23,629 bases of DNA from UMGS1781 sp045650705 (GTDB taxonomy: Bacteria > Bacillota > Clostridia > TANB77 > CAG-508), in assembly GCA_045650705.1 (NCBI GenBank), contig JAZRRK010000019.1:1-23629 (forward strand). The letters are read 5' to 3'. Under the pieces are notes generated by a model. It made no database searches and was not told the DNA's origin. It worked only from the letters and a program-made list of their open reading frames with translations. The translations under genes and the position numbers were made by a program. Of the stretch, positions 1-7,596 are shown in pieces; the stretch's first letter is position 1; every line of letters begins with the position of its first letter.

Positions 1-1302
1 GCATTAATAATCACAATAATAGTAATGTTAATACTAGTAGGAGTAAGTATACAAATAGTAATAAACAGTAATCTATTTAATACAGCAAAATCAGCAGGAG
101 AGCAAACAGAATCGAAATACGAGGAAGATAAAACATTTGGAGACAATATAACAATAAATGGAAAAGACTACTCAAATTTGAATGATTATATGAGCGAAAT
201 TAGGTTCGTTGGGCAATCAGATGGTAACGGATTAAAAGATTATAAAATATATGGAAATAGTATGCAGAAAGGAATACCTACACCCGGAACACCTATTGAA
301 GTTGAAAGTGTAGGAGAAAGAACAAATAATATAGCGGATTTATCAAAAACACTTGCCGCTACAACTACTCAACATGTAACTTTCACTTATGATAATAAGA
401 CAGGAACTGTTGAATATACTAGTACGCCAACCAGATATGATTATTTAATGTTATATCTTGAAAGAGATTTAGATTTTAAATTTGAAGAGGGAAAAACTTA
501 TTATTGTGGAGCAGATGTGACAGTTAGTGGAAAACAAACAACAGATAGAACAACACTTAATTTTGGAATAAATTATACTGGGAGCCCTAGTACTTTGTTT
601 CATGTTACAGAAAACGGAACATATCATGTGGGAAATTCATTCGTTTATGATAATCAAGAAACTATAAGATTAATATTACATGCTAATGTAGATAGTGTAG
701 AACCAGCAAAAGTAAAATATGAAAATATTTTTGTTAGCGAAGTCAATGAATATGAACCATACGGATATAAAATTCCAGTAACAGCAACAAATGAAAATGG
801 AGATAGTGTAACAACAAATATATACTTAGATGAACCGCTAAGAAAAATAGGAAATTATAAGGATTATATAGACTTTGAAACTGGAAAAGTTGTTAGAAAT
901 ATAGGTGTTAAAACATTTAATGGGACTGAATCTTGGGATAAATATACATCAGGTTCTTCTAATTCATATTATATGGCTTCTAGTGATTTTCAAATAGGTT
1001 ATCAAACGTCATTATGTGATAAATTTCAAAATATAAATGAATCTTGGAAACAAAAAAATGTGGTCGCATATTCAGACCACTCAACATTAAATAGAAAATA
1101 TTTCACAATTCTAGACGATACTATAACGACAGCAGAAGAGTTTAAAAGTTGGCTATCTGAAAATCCATTTCTTTTGACATATGTTTTAGCAACACCTAAA
1201 ATACAATATGTAGACCTCCCAGAAATAAGCACATTAGAAGGGAACAATATTATAACTATAGAAACGCAGATAGAACCAAGTGATGTAATTTTAGAATTTT
1301 AA
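1..1302 (+). CDS. Pilin-like protein with phage-tail-like C-terminal region (5' partial)
   Basis: The frame is open from the first base, which falls inside a hydrophobic helix (ALIITIIVMLILVGV). By alignment with the gene at 21080, about 10 residues including the start codon lie left of the window, so the Met codon at 25 is internal. After the helix comes a charged stretch and NITINGKDY, a motif shared with the 21080 gene (NVTINGENY). The remaining roughly 370 residues are beta-rich and contain stretches typical of Firmicutes phage minor tail/receptor-binding proteins: YGNSMQKGIPTPGTPIEV, PYGYKIPV, TNIYLDEPLRKIG, YIDFETGKVVRNIG, and an end of the type LPEISTLEGNNIITIETQI. The family resemblance is from memory of such proteins; adhesion to a glycan or surface is inferred. 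The helix suggests export by a type IV-pilin-like or type II-like route. A terminator follows at 1369. No pilin assembly genes are in the window. Confidence 0.8.
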   Translation, partial: ALIITIIVMLILVGVSIQIVINSNLFNTAKSAGEQTESKYEEDKTFGDNITINGKDYSNLNDYMSEIRFVGQSDGNGLKDYKIYGNSMQKGIPTPGTPIEVESVGERTNNIADLSKTLAATTTQHVTFTYDNKTGTVEYTSTPTRYDYLMLYLERDLDFKFEEGKTYYCGADVTVSGKQTTDRTTLNFGINYTGSPSTLFHVTENGTYHVGNSFVYDNQETIRLILHANVDSVEPAKVKYENIFVSEVNEYEPYGYKIPVTATNENGDSVTTNIYLDEPLRKIGNYKDYIDFETGKVVRNIGVKTFNGTESWDKYTSGSSNSYYMASSDFQIGYQTSLCDKFQNINESWKQKNVVAYSDHSTLNRKYFTILDDTITTAEEFKSWLSENPFLLTYVLATPKIQYVDLPEISTLEGNNIITIETQIEPSDVILEF

Positions 1303-1368
1303 AAATGTGGGGATACTAGTTAAAAGCGACCTGAATTAATTATAAAACAAATATAAATATATATTTTT

Positions 1369-1402
1369 AAAGCGGTGTACGCAAAAGAGTACATCGCTTT
1401 TT
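1369..1402 (+). terminator. Rho-independent terminator after the pilin-like gene
   Basis: AAAGCGGTGTAC pairs with GTACATCGCTTT around an 8-base loop (one G-U pair), and the 3' arm runs into a T tract. It lies 66 bases past the upstream stop codon and before the transketolase gene, separating the two transcripts. Confidence 0.85.
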
Positions 1403-1494
1403 GTAGTAGCTTATATTTTCGCATTTTCTATTTACAAATACGTAAAAATATGATAAAACTACAGTGAAAATTATAGAAAAGGAAGTGTGGTATT

Positions 1495-2322
1495 TTGAAA
1501 ATTAAAGATGTAAATGAATTACAAAACTATGCTAACAAAATTAGAAAAGGAGTCATTGAAGAAGTATATAATGCTAAATCAGGACATCCAGGTGGTTCAT
1601 TATCAATAGCAGAAATACTAGCAGTACTTTATTTTAATCAAATGAATATTGATGAAGAAAATCCAAATGCAAGAGAAAGAGACAGATTGGTGCTTTCTAA
1701 AGGTCATACTTCTCCAGCTTTATATAGTGCATTGGCACAAAGAGGATTTTTGGAATATGAAGAATTGAAAACATTTAGAAAATTAAATAGTAGATTACAA
1801 GGACACCCAGATATGAAAAAAGTTCCTGGTGTAGATTTTTCAACTGGTTCATTAGGCCAAGGTTTATCAATTGCAAATGGAATGGCAATGGCATCAAAGC
1901 TAGATAGCGAAGGAGTTAGAGTATATTGCATTTGTGGAGATGGAGAAATTCAAGAAGGACAGATATGGGAAGCTGCAATGACATCAGCTCATTACAAATT
2001 AGATAATTTATGTGTAATAATAGACAATAATAATTTACAAATAGATGGAGCAGTTACAGATGTTATGAGTGTTTATCCAATAGATAAAAAATTTAAGAGT
2101 TTTGGATTTGAGGTAATAAATGTAGATGGTCATAATATAAAAGAGCTTATACAAGCTTTTGAAAATGCGAAGAAAATAAAAGGGAAACCGACCGCAATAA
2201 TTGCAAATACAATAAAAGGAAATGGGGTTTCTTTTATGGAAGATGAAGCCGGATGGCATGGAAAAGCACCAAATGAAGAACAGTATAATAAGGCGATGGA
2301 AGACTTAGGAGGTGTTATGTAA
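1495..2322 (+). CDS. Transketolase, N-terminal (ThDP-binding) subunit
   Basis: The 275-residue protein is the pyrophosphate-binding half of transketolase, encoded separately from the pyrimidine half as in many Clostridia and archaea. Visible family features are SGHPGG (29-34), KGH (69-71), QGHP (102-105) and the ThDP/metal motif GDGEIQEG beginning at 148 and ending with the NNN at 178-180. With the next gene it should form an active heteromer that moves two-carbon ketol units between sugar phosphates in the non-oxidative pentose phosphate pathway, in the cytoplasm. The start is TTG, chosen because an AAGGAAG ribosome binding site lies 9 bases upstream and no ATG fits. The stop overlaps the downstream start by one base (TAATG), implying translational coupling. 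I see no convincing sigma-A promoter in the 90 bases upstream; a weak TTTACA at 1431 has no well-spaced -10. Confidence 0.95.
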   Translation: MKIKDVNELQNYANKIRKGVIEEVYNAKSGHPGGSLSIAEILAVLYFNQMNIDEENPNARERDRLVLSKGHTSPALYSALAQRGFLEYEELKTFRKLNSRLQGHPDMKKVPGVDFSTGSLGQGLSIANGMAMASKLDSEGVRVYCICGDGEIQEGQIWEAAMTSAHYKLDNLCVIIDNNNLQIDGAVTDVMSVYPIDKKFKSFGFEVINVDGHNIKELIQAFENAKKIKGKPTAIIANTIKGNGVSFMEDEAGWHGKAPNEEQYNKAMEDLGGVM

Positions 2323-3251
2323 TGGATTTAGATAAAAAAATTGCTACACGCGAAAGTTATGGAGAGAAATTAGCAGAGTTAGGAGAAAAAAATAAAGATA
2401 TAGTAGTATTTGATGCGGATTTATCAGGGGCAACTAAGACATCAATATTTGCAAAAAAGTTTCCAGACAGATTCTTTAATATGGGAATAGCAGAACAAGA
2501 TATGGTTAGTACAGCAGCAGGTATGTCTACATTTAACAAAATACCTTTTGTAAGTACTTTCGCAATGTTTGCAAGTGGAAGAGCATATGACCAAATAAGA
2601 AATAGCGTATGTTATCCAAAAGCAAATGTAAAGATATGTGCTACACATAGTGGAATAACTGTTGGGGAAGATGGAGCTACACATCAAATGTTAGAAGATA
2701 TTGGAATGATGAGAGCATTGCCTAATATGACAGTAATGAGCACATCAGACGATATACAGACAAAATGGGCTGTTGAACAAATAGCAAATATAGAAGGACC
2801 AGTATATTTAAGATTATGTAGGTTAGCATCTCCTGTAATTTATGAAGAGAATCAAAAATTTGAGTTAGGAAAAGCAGTTCAAATTGGAGATGGAACAGAT
2901 GCGACTATATTTGCAACAGGAGTAGTTGTTCCAGAAGCTTTAAAAGCAAAAGAAGAATTAGAAAAACAAGGTATAAATGTTAGAGTTGTTGATATTCACA
3001 CAATAAAACCAATCGATAAAGATATTATAATTAAGTGTGCAAAAGAAACTAAGAAATTAATATCAATAGAAGATCACAGTATTATAGGCGGACTAGGAAC
3101 AGCAATATCAGAAGTATTAACAAATGAATATCCTTCAAAACTAATTAGAATAGGTATGAGAGACGAATTTGGTGTGTCAGGGAAGGGGGCAGAATTATTA
3201 GAATATTATGGACTAACTGCTAAAAAAATAGTTCAAATAATAAAAGAATAG
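2322..3251 (+). CDS. Transketolase, C-terminal subunit
   Basis: This 309-residue protein carries the pyrimidine-binding domain (about 1-165) and the C-terminal domain (about 185-305) of transketolase. GIAEQ at 55-59 holds the conserved Glu (E58) that activates the thiamine aminopyrimidine ring. His109 and His121 fall in the THSGITVGEDGATHQ segment typical of the family. The similar fold of DXP synthase is unlikely because the protein is encoded as the second of two halves and is too short. It overlaps the upstream half by one base and should be made in stoichiometric amount with it. It ends 11 bases before the small pilin-like gene, which is probably on the same transcript. Confidence 0.95.
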   Translation: MDLDKKIATRESYGEKLAELGEKNKDIVVFDADLSGATKTSIFAKKFPDRFFNMGIAEQDMVSTAAGMSTFNKIPFVSTFAMFASGRAYDQIRNSVCYPKANVKICATHSGITVGEDGATHQMLEDIGMMRALPNMTVMSTSDDIQTKWAVEQIANIEGPVYLRLCRLASPVIYEENQKFELGKAVQIGDGTDATIFATGVVVPEALKAKEELEKQGINVRVVDIHTIKPIDKDIIIKCAKETKKLISIEDHSIIGGLGTAISEVLTNEYPSKLIRIGMRDEFGVSGKGAELLEYYGLTAKKIVQIIKE

Positions 3252-3262
3252 GAGAGTTAAAA

Positions 3263-3460
3263 ATGAAGAAAAACAAAGGAGTAACTTTAGCAATGCTTAT
3301 AATAATTATAACACTTTTAGTTATATTAGCAGGAGCTACAATTTCGTTTATGCTAAAAGGAGAAATGATTGAAGGTGCAGAGAAAACTGTTAATAAAACT
3401 GAGCAACAAGTAGAAACACAAGAACAAATTTCAAGTGAAGTAAGAAATTTATATAAATAG
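3263..3460 (+). CDS. Small prepilin-like membrane peptide (65 aa)
   Basis: The 65-residue product starts MKKNKGVTLAMLII: a short basic leader ending in Gly, then V-T-L and a single hydrophobic helix (about 7-30), the layout of a class III (prepilin peptidase) signal. Position +5 after the Gly is Met rather than the Glu of classical pilins. The rest is a short hydrophilic Glu/Gln/Lys-rich tail (about 31-65) with heptad-like character. A GGAGAG ribosome binding site lies at 3251-3256. The gene follows the transketolase pair closely and precedes the ftsE promoter, so it is probably read from the transketolase transcript. The tail is too short for a pilin globular domain; it may be a minor pseudopilin, an initiator, or simply a small membrane peptide. 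Function unknown. Confidence 0.75.
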   Translation: MKKNKGVTLAMLIIIITLLVILAGATISFMLKGEMIEGAEKTVNKTEQQVETQEQISSEVRNLYK

Positions 3461-3507
3461 AAGAATATTACAATTATATTACATTTTTGGAAAAACGACA
3501 TTTTTTA

Positions 3508-3536
3508 TTGCAATTTTTGCAATTTATTATTATAAT
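3508..3536 (+). promoter_or_regulatory. Sigma-A-type promoter for the ftsEX operon
   Basis: TTGCAA (3508-3513), a 17-base spacer and a perfect TATAAT (3531-3536) place the transcription start near 3543, leaving a leader of about 28 bases before the ftsE ATG. The -35 lies in a small repeat in which TTGCAA recurs ten bases downstream. Confidence 0.7.
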
Positions 3537-3570
3537 AAAAGGGTAAAATATCATAAAATGAGGGAAGAAA

Positions 3571-4251
3571 ATGATAGAATTTAAGAATGTATCAAAAACA
3601 TATACTACTGGAACAGAAGCCGTACACGAAGCAAGCTTTAAAATTGATAAAGGAGATTTTGCTTTTTTAGTAGGACAATCTGGTTCAGGAAAATCAACAC
3701 TTATTAAACTTATATTAAAAGAAGAAGAACCATCAAATGGAACTATAATAATAAATGGAAAAGATACTACATATTTAAAACCTAAAAGAGTTCCTTACCT
3801 AAGAAGAAGTATGGGAGTAGTGTTCCAAGACTTTAGATTATTACCAGATAAAACAGTTTATGATAATGTTGCATTTGCAATGAATATAGTAAAAGCAACA
3901 CCGAGACATATTAGAAGACAAGTTCCAATGGTATTATCATTAGTAGGTTTAAGTGGAAAAGCAAAAGCATATCCAAATGAATTATCAGGTGGAGAGCAAC
4001 AAAGAGTTGCATTAGCTAGAGCATTAGTAAATAATCCATCAATGATAATTGCAGATGAGCCAACAGGAAATTTAGACCCTGAAACAGCTTGGGATATTAT
4101 GACACTTTTAAATGAAATAAATCTAAGAGGAACAACTGTAGTAATAGCAACTCATGCAAAAGATATAGTAGACAAAATGAAAAAAAGAGTTATAGAAATA
4201 GAAAAAGGTATTATTGTTAGAGATGATAGAAAAGGTGGTTATAGCAAGTGA
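3571..4251 (+). CDS. ftsE: Cell division ATP-binding protein FtsE
   Basis: This 226-residue ABC ATPase has Walker A GQSGSGKST (35-43), a Q-loop in the FtsE-typical FQDFRLLPDKT (85-95), signature LSGGEQQR (138-145), Walker B MIIADEP (158-164) and the switch His195. The RLLPDKTVYDN segment and the immediately following ftsX set it apart from LolD/MacB-type ATPases. FtsE binds FtsX at the cytoplasmic face and drives conformational change that activates extracellular peptidoglycan hydrolases (EnvC in E. coli, CwlO in Bacillus, PcsB in Streptococcus). It is the first gene after the 3508 promoter. Its last codons overlap ftsX by four bases (GTGA), so the two should be translationally coupled. Confidence 0.97.
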   Translation: MIEFKNVSKTYTTGTEAVHEASFKIDKGDFAFLVGQSGSGKSTLIKLILKEEEPSNGTIIINGKDTTYLKPKRVPYLRRSMGVVFQDFRLLPDKTVYDNVAFAMNIVKATPRHIRRQVPMVLSLVGLSGKAKAYPNELSGGEQQRVALARALVNNPSMIIADEPTGNLDPETAWDIMTLLNEINLRGTTVVIATHAKDIVDKMKKRVIEIEKGIIVRDDRKGGYSK

Positions 4252-5144
4252 AATATAATGTAATAGGATATTTTATAAGTGAAGGATTTAGAAATGTATT
4301 CAAAAATAAAAAGTCAACATTTTCTTGTTTAGGAATAATGTGTGTAACAATGCTAATGTTTGGAGCCTTTTTTGCAATAGGAAAAAACATAACACATATG
4401 GTAGAAAATGTAGAAGATTCTCAGGCAATAAGAGTATTTTTTCTAAATGATGCCCCAGAAGAGGATATTGTAAATTTAAAAGATGATATAATGGCAATAG
4501 AAGGTGTTGCAGAGGCTAAGCGTAAAACAAAGCAAGATGCTTATAACGAGATGAAAAAGGATCTAGAAGAATATACAGGAGTATTAGAGGGGATGGAACC
4601 AGATTTCTTCTCAGATTCATATATAATTACATTAACAGATTTAGATTTAAATGAAAGTGTGCAAGAACAACTAAGCAAATTACCACACTTTAAAAGAATA
4701 ACTAGTAGCAATCAAACTATAAGTACATTATCAACAATTGGTAGATGGATTAGAATTATTACAGGAACTATTTTAGTTGTATTAATTTTAATATCTGTAT
4801 TTATAATAGCAAACACAATAAAATTAACAGTACATGCTAGAAGAAAAGAAATATCAATAATGAAATATGTAGGAGCAACCAATGGTTTTATAAGAGCACC
4901 ATTTATAATAGAAGGTATAATAATAGGAATTGTATCAAGTGTAATATCATTAGGATTAGTTGGAGCAGGATATAATTGGTGTGCAATACAAATGGCACAA
5001 TCTGAAACTATACAGCTTCTTGGCGTTAGTTTGTTACCTTTTAAAGAATTATTTACAAGTATCCTAATAGTATATATTATTTTAGGCGCTGGTATAGGAA
5101 TTGTAGGAAGTTCAATTTCTATGAAGAAATATTTAGACGTTTAA
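4248..5144 (+). CDS. ftsX: Cell division protein FtsX
   Basis: The 298-residue membrane protein has the FtsX layout: a cytoplasmic N-terminus, TM1 (about 24-47), a large extracellular domain (about 50-165), then three TM segments (about 167-193, 215-245 and 268-292). Family features include GFRNVFKNK near the start, HARRKEISIMKYVGAT after TM2 and a permease-type C-terminal domain. The extracellular loop is the part that contacts hydrolase coiled coils in characterised systems; here the likely partners are the two M23 proteins directly downstream. The start is GTG at 4248, overlapping the ftsE stop. Confidence 0.95.
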   Translation: MKYNVIGYFISEGFRNVFKNKKSTFSCLGIMCVTMLMFGAFFAIGKNITHMVENVEDSQAIRVFFLNDAPEEDIVNLKDDIMAIEGVAEAKRKTKQDAYNEMKKDLEEYTGVLEGMEPDFFSDSYIITLTDLDLNESVQEQLSKLPHFKRITSSNQTISTLSTIGRWIRIITGTILVVLILISVFIIANTIKLTVHARRKEISIMKYVGATNGFIRAPFIIEGIIIGIVSSVISLGLVGAGYNWCAIQMAQSETIQLLGVSLLPFKELFTSILIVYIILGAGIGIVGSSISMKKYLDV

Positions 5145-5161
5145 AATAGAAAGGAACAGAT

Positions 5162-6316
5162 GTGAAAAAAATATGCGTTACTGTAATTACAGCAGTGCTG
5201 ATATTAATGTTTGGATACACAATAGTGTATTCACTAACACAGAGTGAGTTAGAACAAAAAAGATTAGAATTAAAGGCAAAAATAGATGAAGCAGGAAAGA
5301 ACATAGAAAACATAGAAGTACAATTAACAGAAAATTTAGATGCAATAAATAAATTAGATGAAGAAATTTATACATATCAAGAACAAATCAATCAGATATC
5401 AGATAATTTAAAAAATGTAGAAAAGCAAATAGAAGATACAGAGGAGCAGTTAGTTGAAATTCAAAAAGATTATGATCATCAAGAGGAATTATTAGAGCTG
5501 AGATTAGTCTATTTATATGAATCTGGTCCAACAATGTATTTAGATGTATTATTGAATTCAAAAAGCATAGTAGATTTTATTTCAAGATATTACTTGATAG
5601 CTGAAATTGCACAATATGATAAAGACCTATTAGATAGCATAGGAAGAGAAAAAACTAGAATAGAAGAAATAAAACAAGAATTAAGCAAAAACAAAGAAAA
5701 TTTAAAAGAAATTAAAGCAGAACAAAAGAGAATTACAGTATCATTAGAAAATTCAAAATTAGTAAGAAATAGTTATATTAATAAACTAACAGAAGAAGAA
5801 CTAGAAATTAAAGAAAATTTAGAACTTTATCAAAATGAATTAGACCTTGTAGAATTAGAAATATTGCTAACAGCAATGCAAGGAAGTAATTCACAATATA
5901 TAGGAGGAACCTTTGCTTGGCCAGCACCTGGATATTATACAATAACATCAAATTATGGAATGAGGTTGCACCCAGTAATAAAAGTTTATAGAGTTCATTC
6001 AGGAATGGATATAGCAGCTCCAACAGGAGCATATGCAATTGCTGCAAATGATGGTATAGTAACAAAATCTACATATTCGTATTCATATGGAAACATGATA
6101 ATGATAGACCATGGAGGCGGAGTTTCAACTTTATATGCACATGGCTCAGAGCTATTGAAACAAGTTGGAGATGTAGTTAAAAGAGGAGATCCAATAATGA
6201 AAGTAGGTTCTACAGGTTGGTCTACAGGTCCACATTTACACTTTGAAATAAGAGTAAATGGAAGTACAATTGATCCATATCCTTATGTCATATCAAATGG
6301 AACAGTAAATGAATAG
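5162..6316 (+). CDS. Coiled-coil M23 (LytM) peptidoglycan endopeptidase, first copy
   Basis: The 384-residue protein has an N-terminal hydrophobic segment (about 4-24; signal peptide or anchor), a long Glu/Lys-rich coiled coil (about 28-235) and a C-terminal M23 domain (about 250-375). The zinc and catalytic residues look complete: H279 and D283 in HSGMD, H327 in YAH, and H358/H360 in GPHLH. It should therefore be an active endopeptidase, unlike E. coli EnvC, which is a degenerate activator. The segment LYESGPTMYLDVLLNSKS (118-135) resembles the helical hairpin of PcsB/CwlO-type proteins. Its position directly after ftsX argues for activation by FtsEX. The start is GTG with an AAGGA site 6 bases upstream. 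The next gene is a paralog. Confidence 0.92.
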   Translation: MKKICVTVITAVLILMFGYTIVYSLTQSELEQKRLELKAKIDEAGKNIENIEVQLTENLDAINKLDEEIYTYQEQINQISDNLKNVEKQIEDTEEQLVEIQKDYDHQEELLELRLVYLYESGPTMYLDVLLNSKSIVDFISRYYLIAEIAQYDKDLLDSIGREKTRIEEIKQELSKNKENLKEIKAEQKRITVSLENSKLVRNSYINKLTEEELEIKENLELYQNELDLVELEILLTAMQGSNSQYIGGTFAWPAPGYYTITSNYGMRLHPVIKVYRVHSGMDIAAPTGAYAIAANDGIVTKSTYSYSYGNMIMIDHGGGVSTLYAHGSELLKQVGDVVKRGDPIMKVGSTGWSTGPHLHFEIRVNGSTIDPYPYVISNGTVNE

Positions 6317-6351
6317 AATTAGAAGTTAAAACAATAAAGAGGTAGGTAGTT

Positions 6352-7521
6352 ATGTTAAAAAAATGTATTAAAATTATTATGATTATTTTTATAGTACTCA
6401 CTATTATATTATCTGGAAATATAGCGATAGTTCTAGCGACAACACAATCAGATTTAGATAATATTCAAGATAAAATCGATACTACAAAGAAAGAAATAGA
6501 ACAAGTAGAAAGAGAACTTTCAAGTACAATGACTGAAATTCAGTCATTAACAGCTGAAATATCTTCATATGAAACTGAAATATCAGATTTAGAATATAAA
6601 ATAGAGGAAGTAAATAATAAAATTACAGAAACAGAAGAACAGCTAGCAAAGGCAGAAGAAGAGTATAATCATCAACAAGAATTATTAGAAAAAAGATTGG
6701 TTGCAATGTATGAAGCAGGGGAAACTACATATCTAGATGTTTTATTATCATCAAAAAGTATGACAGATTTTATAAGCAAATATTATATAGTTTCAGAAAT
6801 AGCTGAAAATGATAAGGCATTATTAGAGCAAATGGAACAGAATAGAAAGAATATAGAAGAGACTAAGAGTTTATTAGACACAAGCAAAGAACAAATAGAG
6901 TCTTTAAAAAAGAATAAAGAAGATACAGCGAAATCTTTAAAAAATTCGCAGTCAATTAAAGAATCTTATGTAGAACAATTAAATGATGAAGAAAAAGCAT
7001 TACAAGAAGACTTAGAAGAGTTTGAAAGAGATAAAAGAGTGATACAAGAAGAATTAGCAAGAATTGCTAGAGAAAACAATGGGGGCAAAGAAGTAGTAGC
7101 AGGTGACCCAAGTGAAGCAGGATACATATTCCCAGTTGCAGGATTAAATATATATAATATAAATAGAAGATATTATCCTTCATATCCAGGACACACAGGT
7201 GTAGATATTAATATAAATGTAAAAGGAAAGAGTGTTGTTGCAGCAAAAGCTGGAACAGTAGTAACATCAACAGCTTTAAGAAGGTCAGATGGAAGCTATA
7301 GAAGTTATGGAGAATATGTAGTAATAGACCATCATGATGGAACAATGACTTTATATGCACATATGTCACCAAACTCAAGAACAGTATCCAAAGGAGATAC
7401 AGTAGTACAAGGACAAGTATTGGGAATAGTAGGCACAACAGGAAACTCTACAGGATTACACTTGCATTTTGAAGTAAGAATAAATGGAAAATGTGTTAAT
7501 CCATTACCATACTTACAATAA
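6352..7521 (+). CDS. Coiled-coil M23 (LytM) peptidoglycan endopeptidase, second copy
   Basis: This 389-residue protein has the same architecture as its upstream neighbour: hydrophobic segment (about 5-29), coiled coil (about 33-242) and M23 domain (about 255-389). Active-site residues are present: H281 and D285 (HTGVD), H337 (YAH), H370/H372 (GLHLH). The block LVAMYEAGETTYLDVLL (116-132) is closely similar to the first copy, as is the following TDFISKYYIVSEIAENDKALL region, while the remainder of the coiled coil has diverged, as expected if this block makes a shared contact. The M23 domain carries a longer loop before the YAH strand (ALRRSDGSYRSYG). The pair looks like a tandem duplication now serving different substrates, division stages or regulation; that division of labour is inference. 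Confidence 0.92.
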   Translation: MLKKCIKIIMIIFIVLTIILSGNIAIVLATTQSDLDNIQDKIDTTKKEIEQVERELSSTMTEIQSLTAEISSYETEISDLEYKIEEVNNKITETEEQLAKAEEEYNHQQELLEKRLVAMYEAGETTYLDVLLSSKSMTDFISKYYIVSEIAENDKALLEQMEQNRKNIEETKSLLDTSKEQIESLKKNKEDTAKSLKNSQSIKESYVEQLNDEEKALQEDLEEFERDKRVIQEELARIARENNGGKEVVAGDPSEAGYIFPVAGLNIYNINRRYYPSYPGHTGVDININVKGKSVVAAKAGTVVTSTALRRSDGSYRSYGEYVVIDHHDGTMTLYAHMSPNSRTVSKGDTVVQGQVLGIVGTTGNSTGLHLHFEVRINGKCVNPLPYLQ

Positions 7522-7550
7522 TATTATAATAAAAAATGAATATAATAATA

Positions 7551-7572
7551 GTGGCGGGCAATGCTCGCCTAC
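7551..7572 (+). repeat. GC-rich palindrome related to the intergenic repeat at 12641 and 21013
   Basis: GGCGGGCA and TGCTCGCC face each other almost without a loop, in otherwise AT-rich DNA just before ctpA. The core GGCA/ATGCTCG resembles the repeats at 12641-12666 and 21013-21038, though the flanks differ. A TATAAT occurs four bases upstream (7541-7546) with no matching -35. Confidence 0.6.
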
Positions 7573-7596
7573 TTTATAGAAAGCAGGAGGAAAATA

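Noticed and set aside
1323..1334. AAAGCGACCTGA shared with the HU terminator
   Set aside because: Only the left arm is present at this site, with no pairing right arm. It is too short to call a repeat or terminator.
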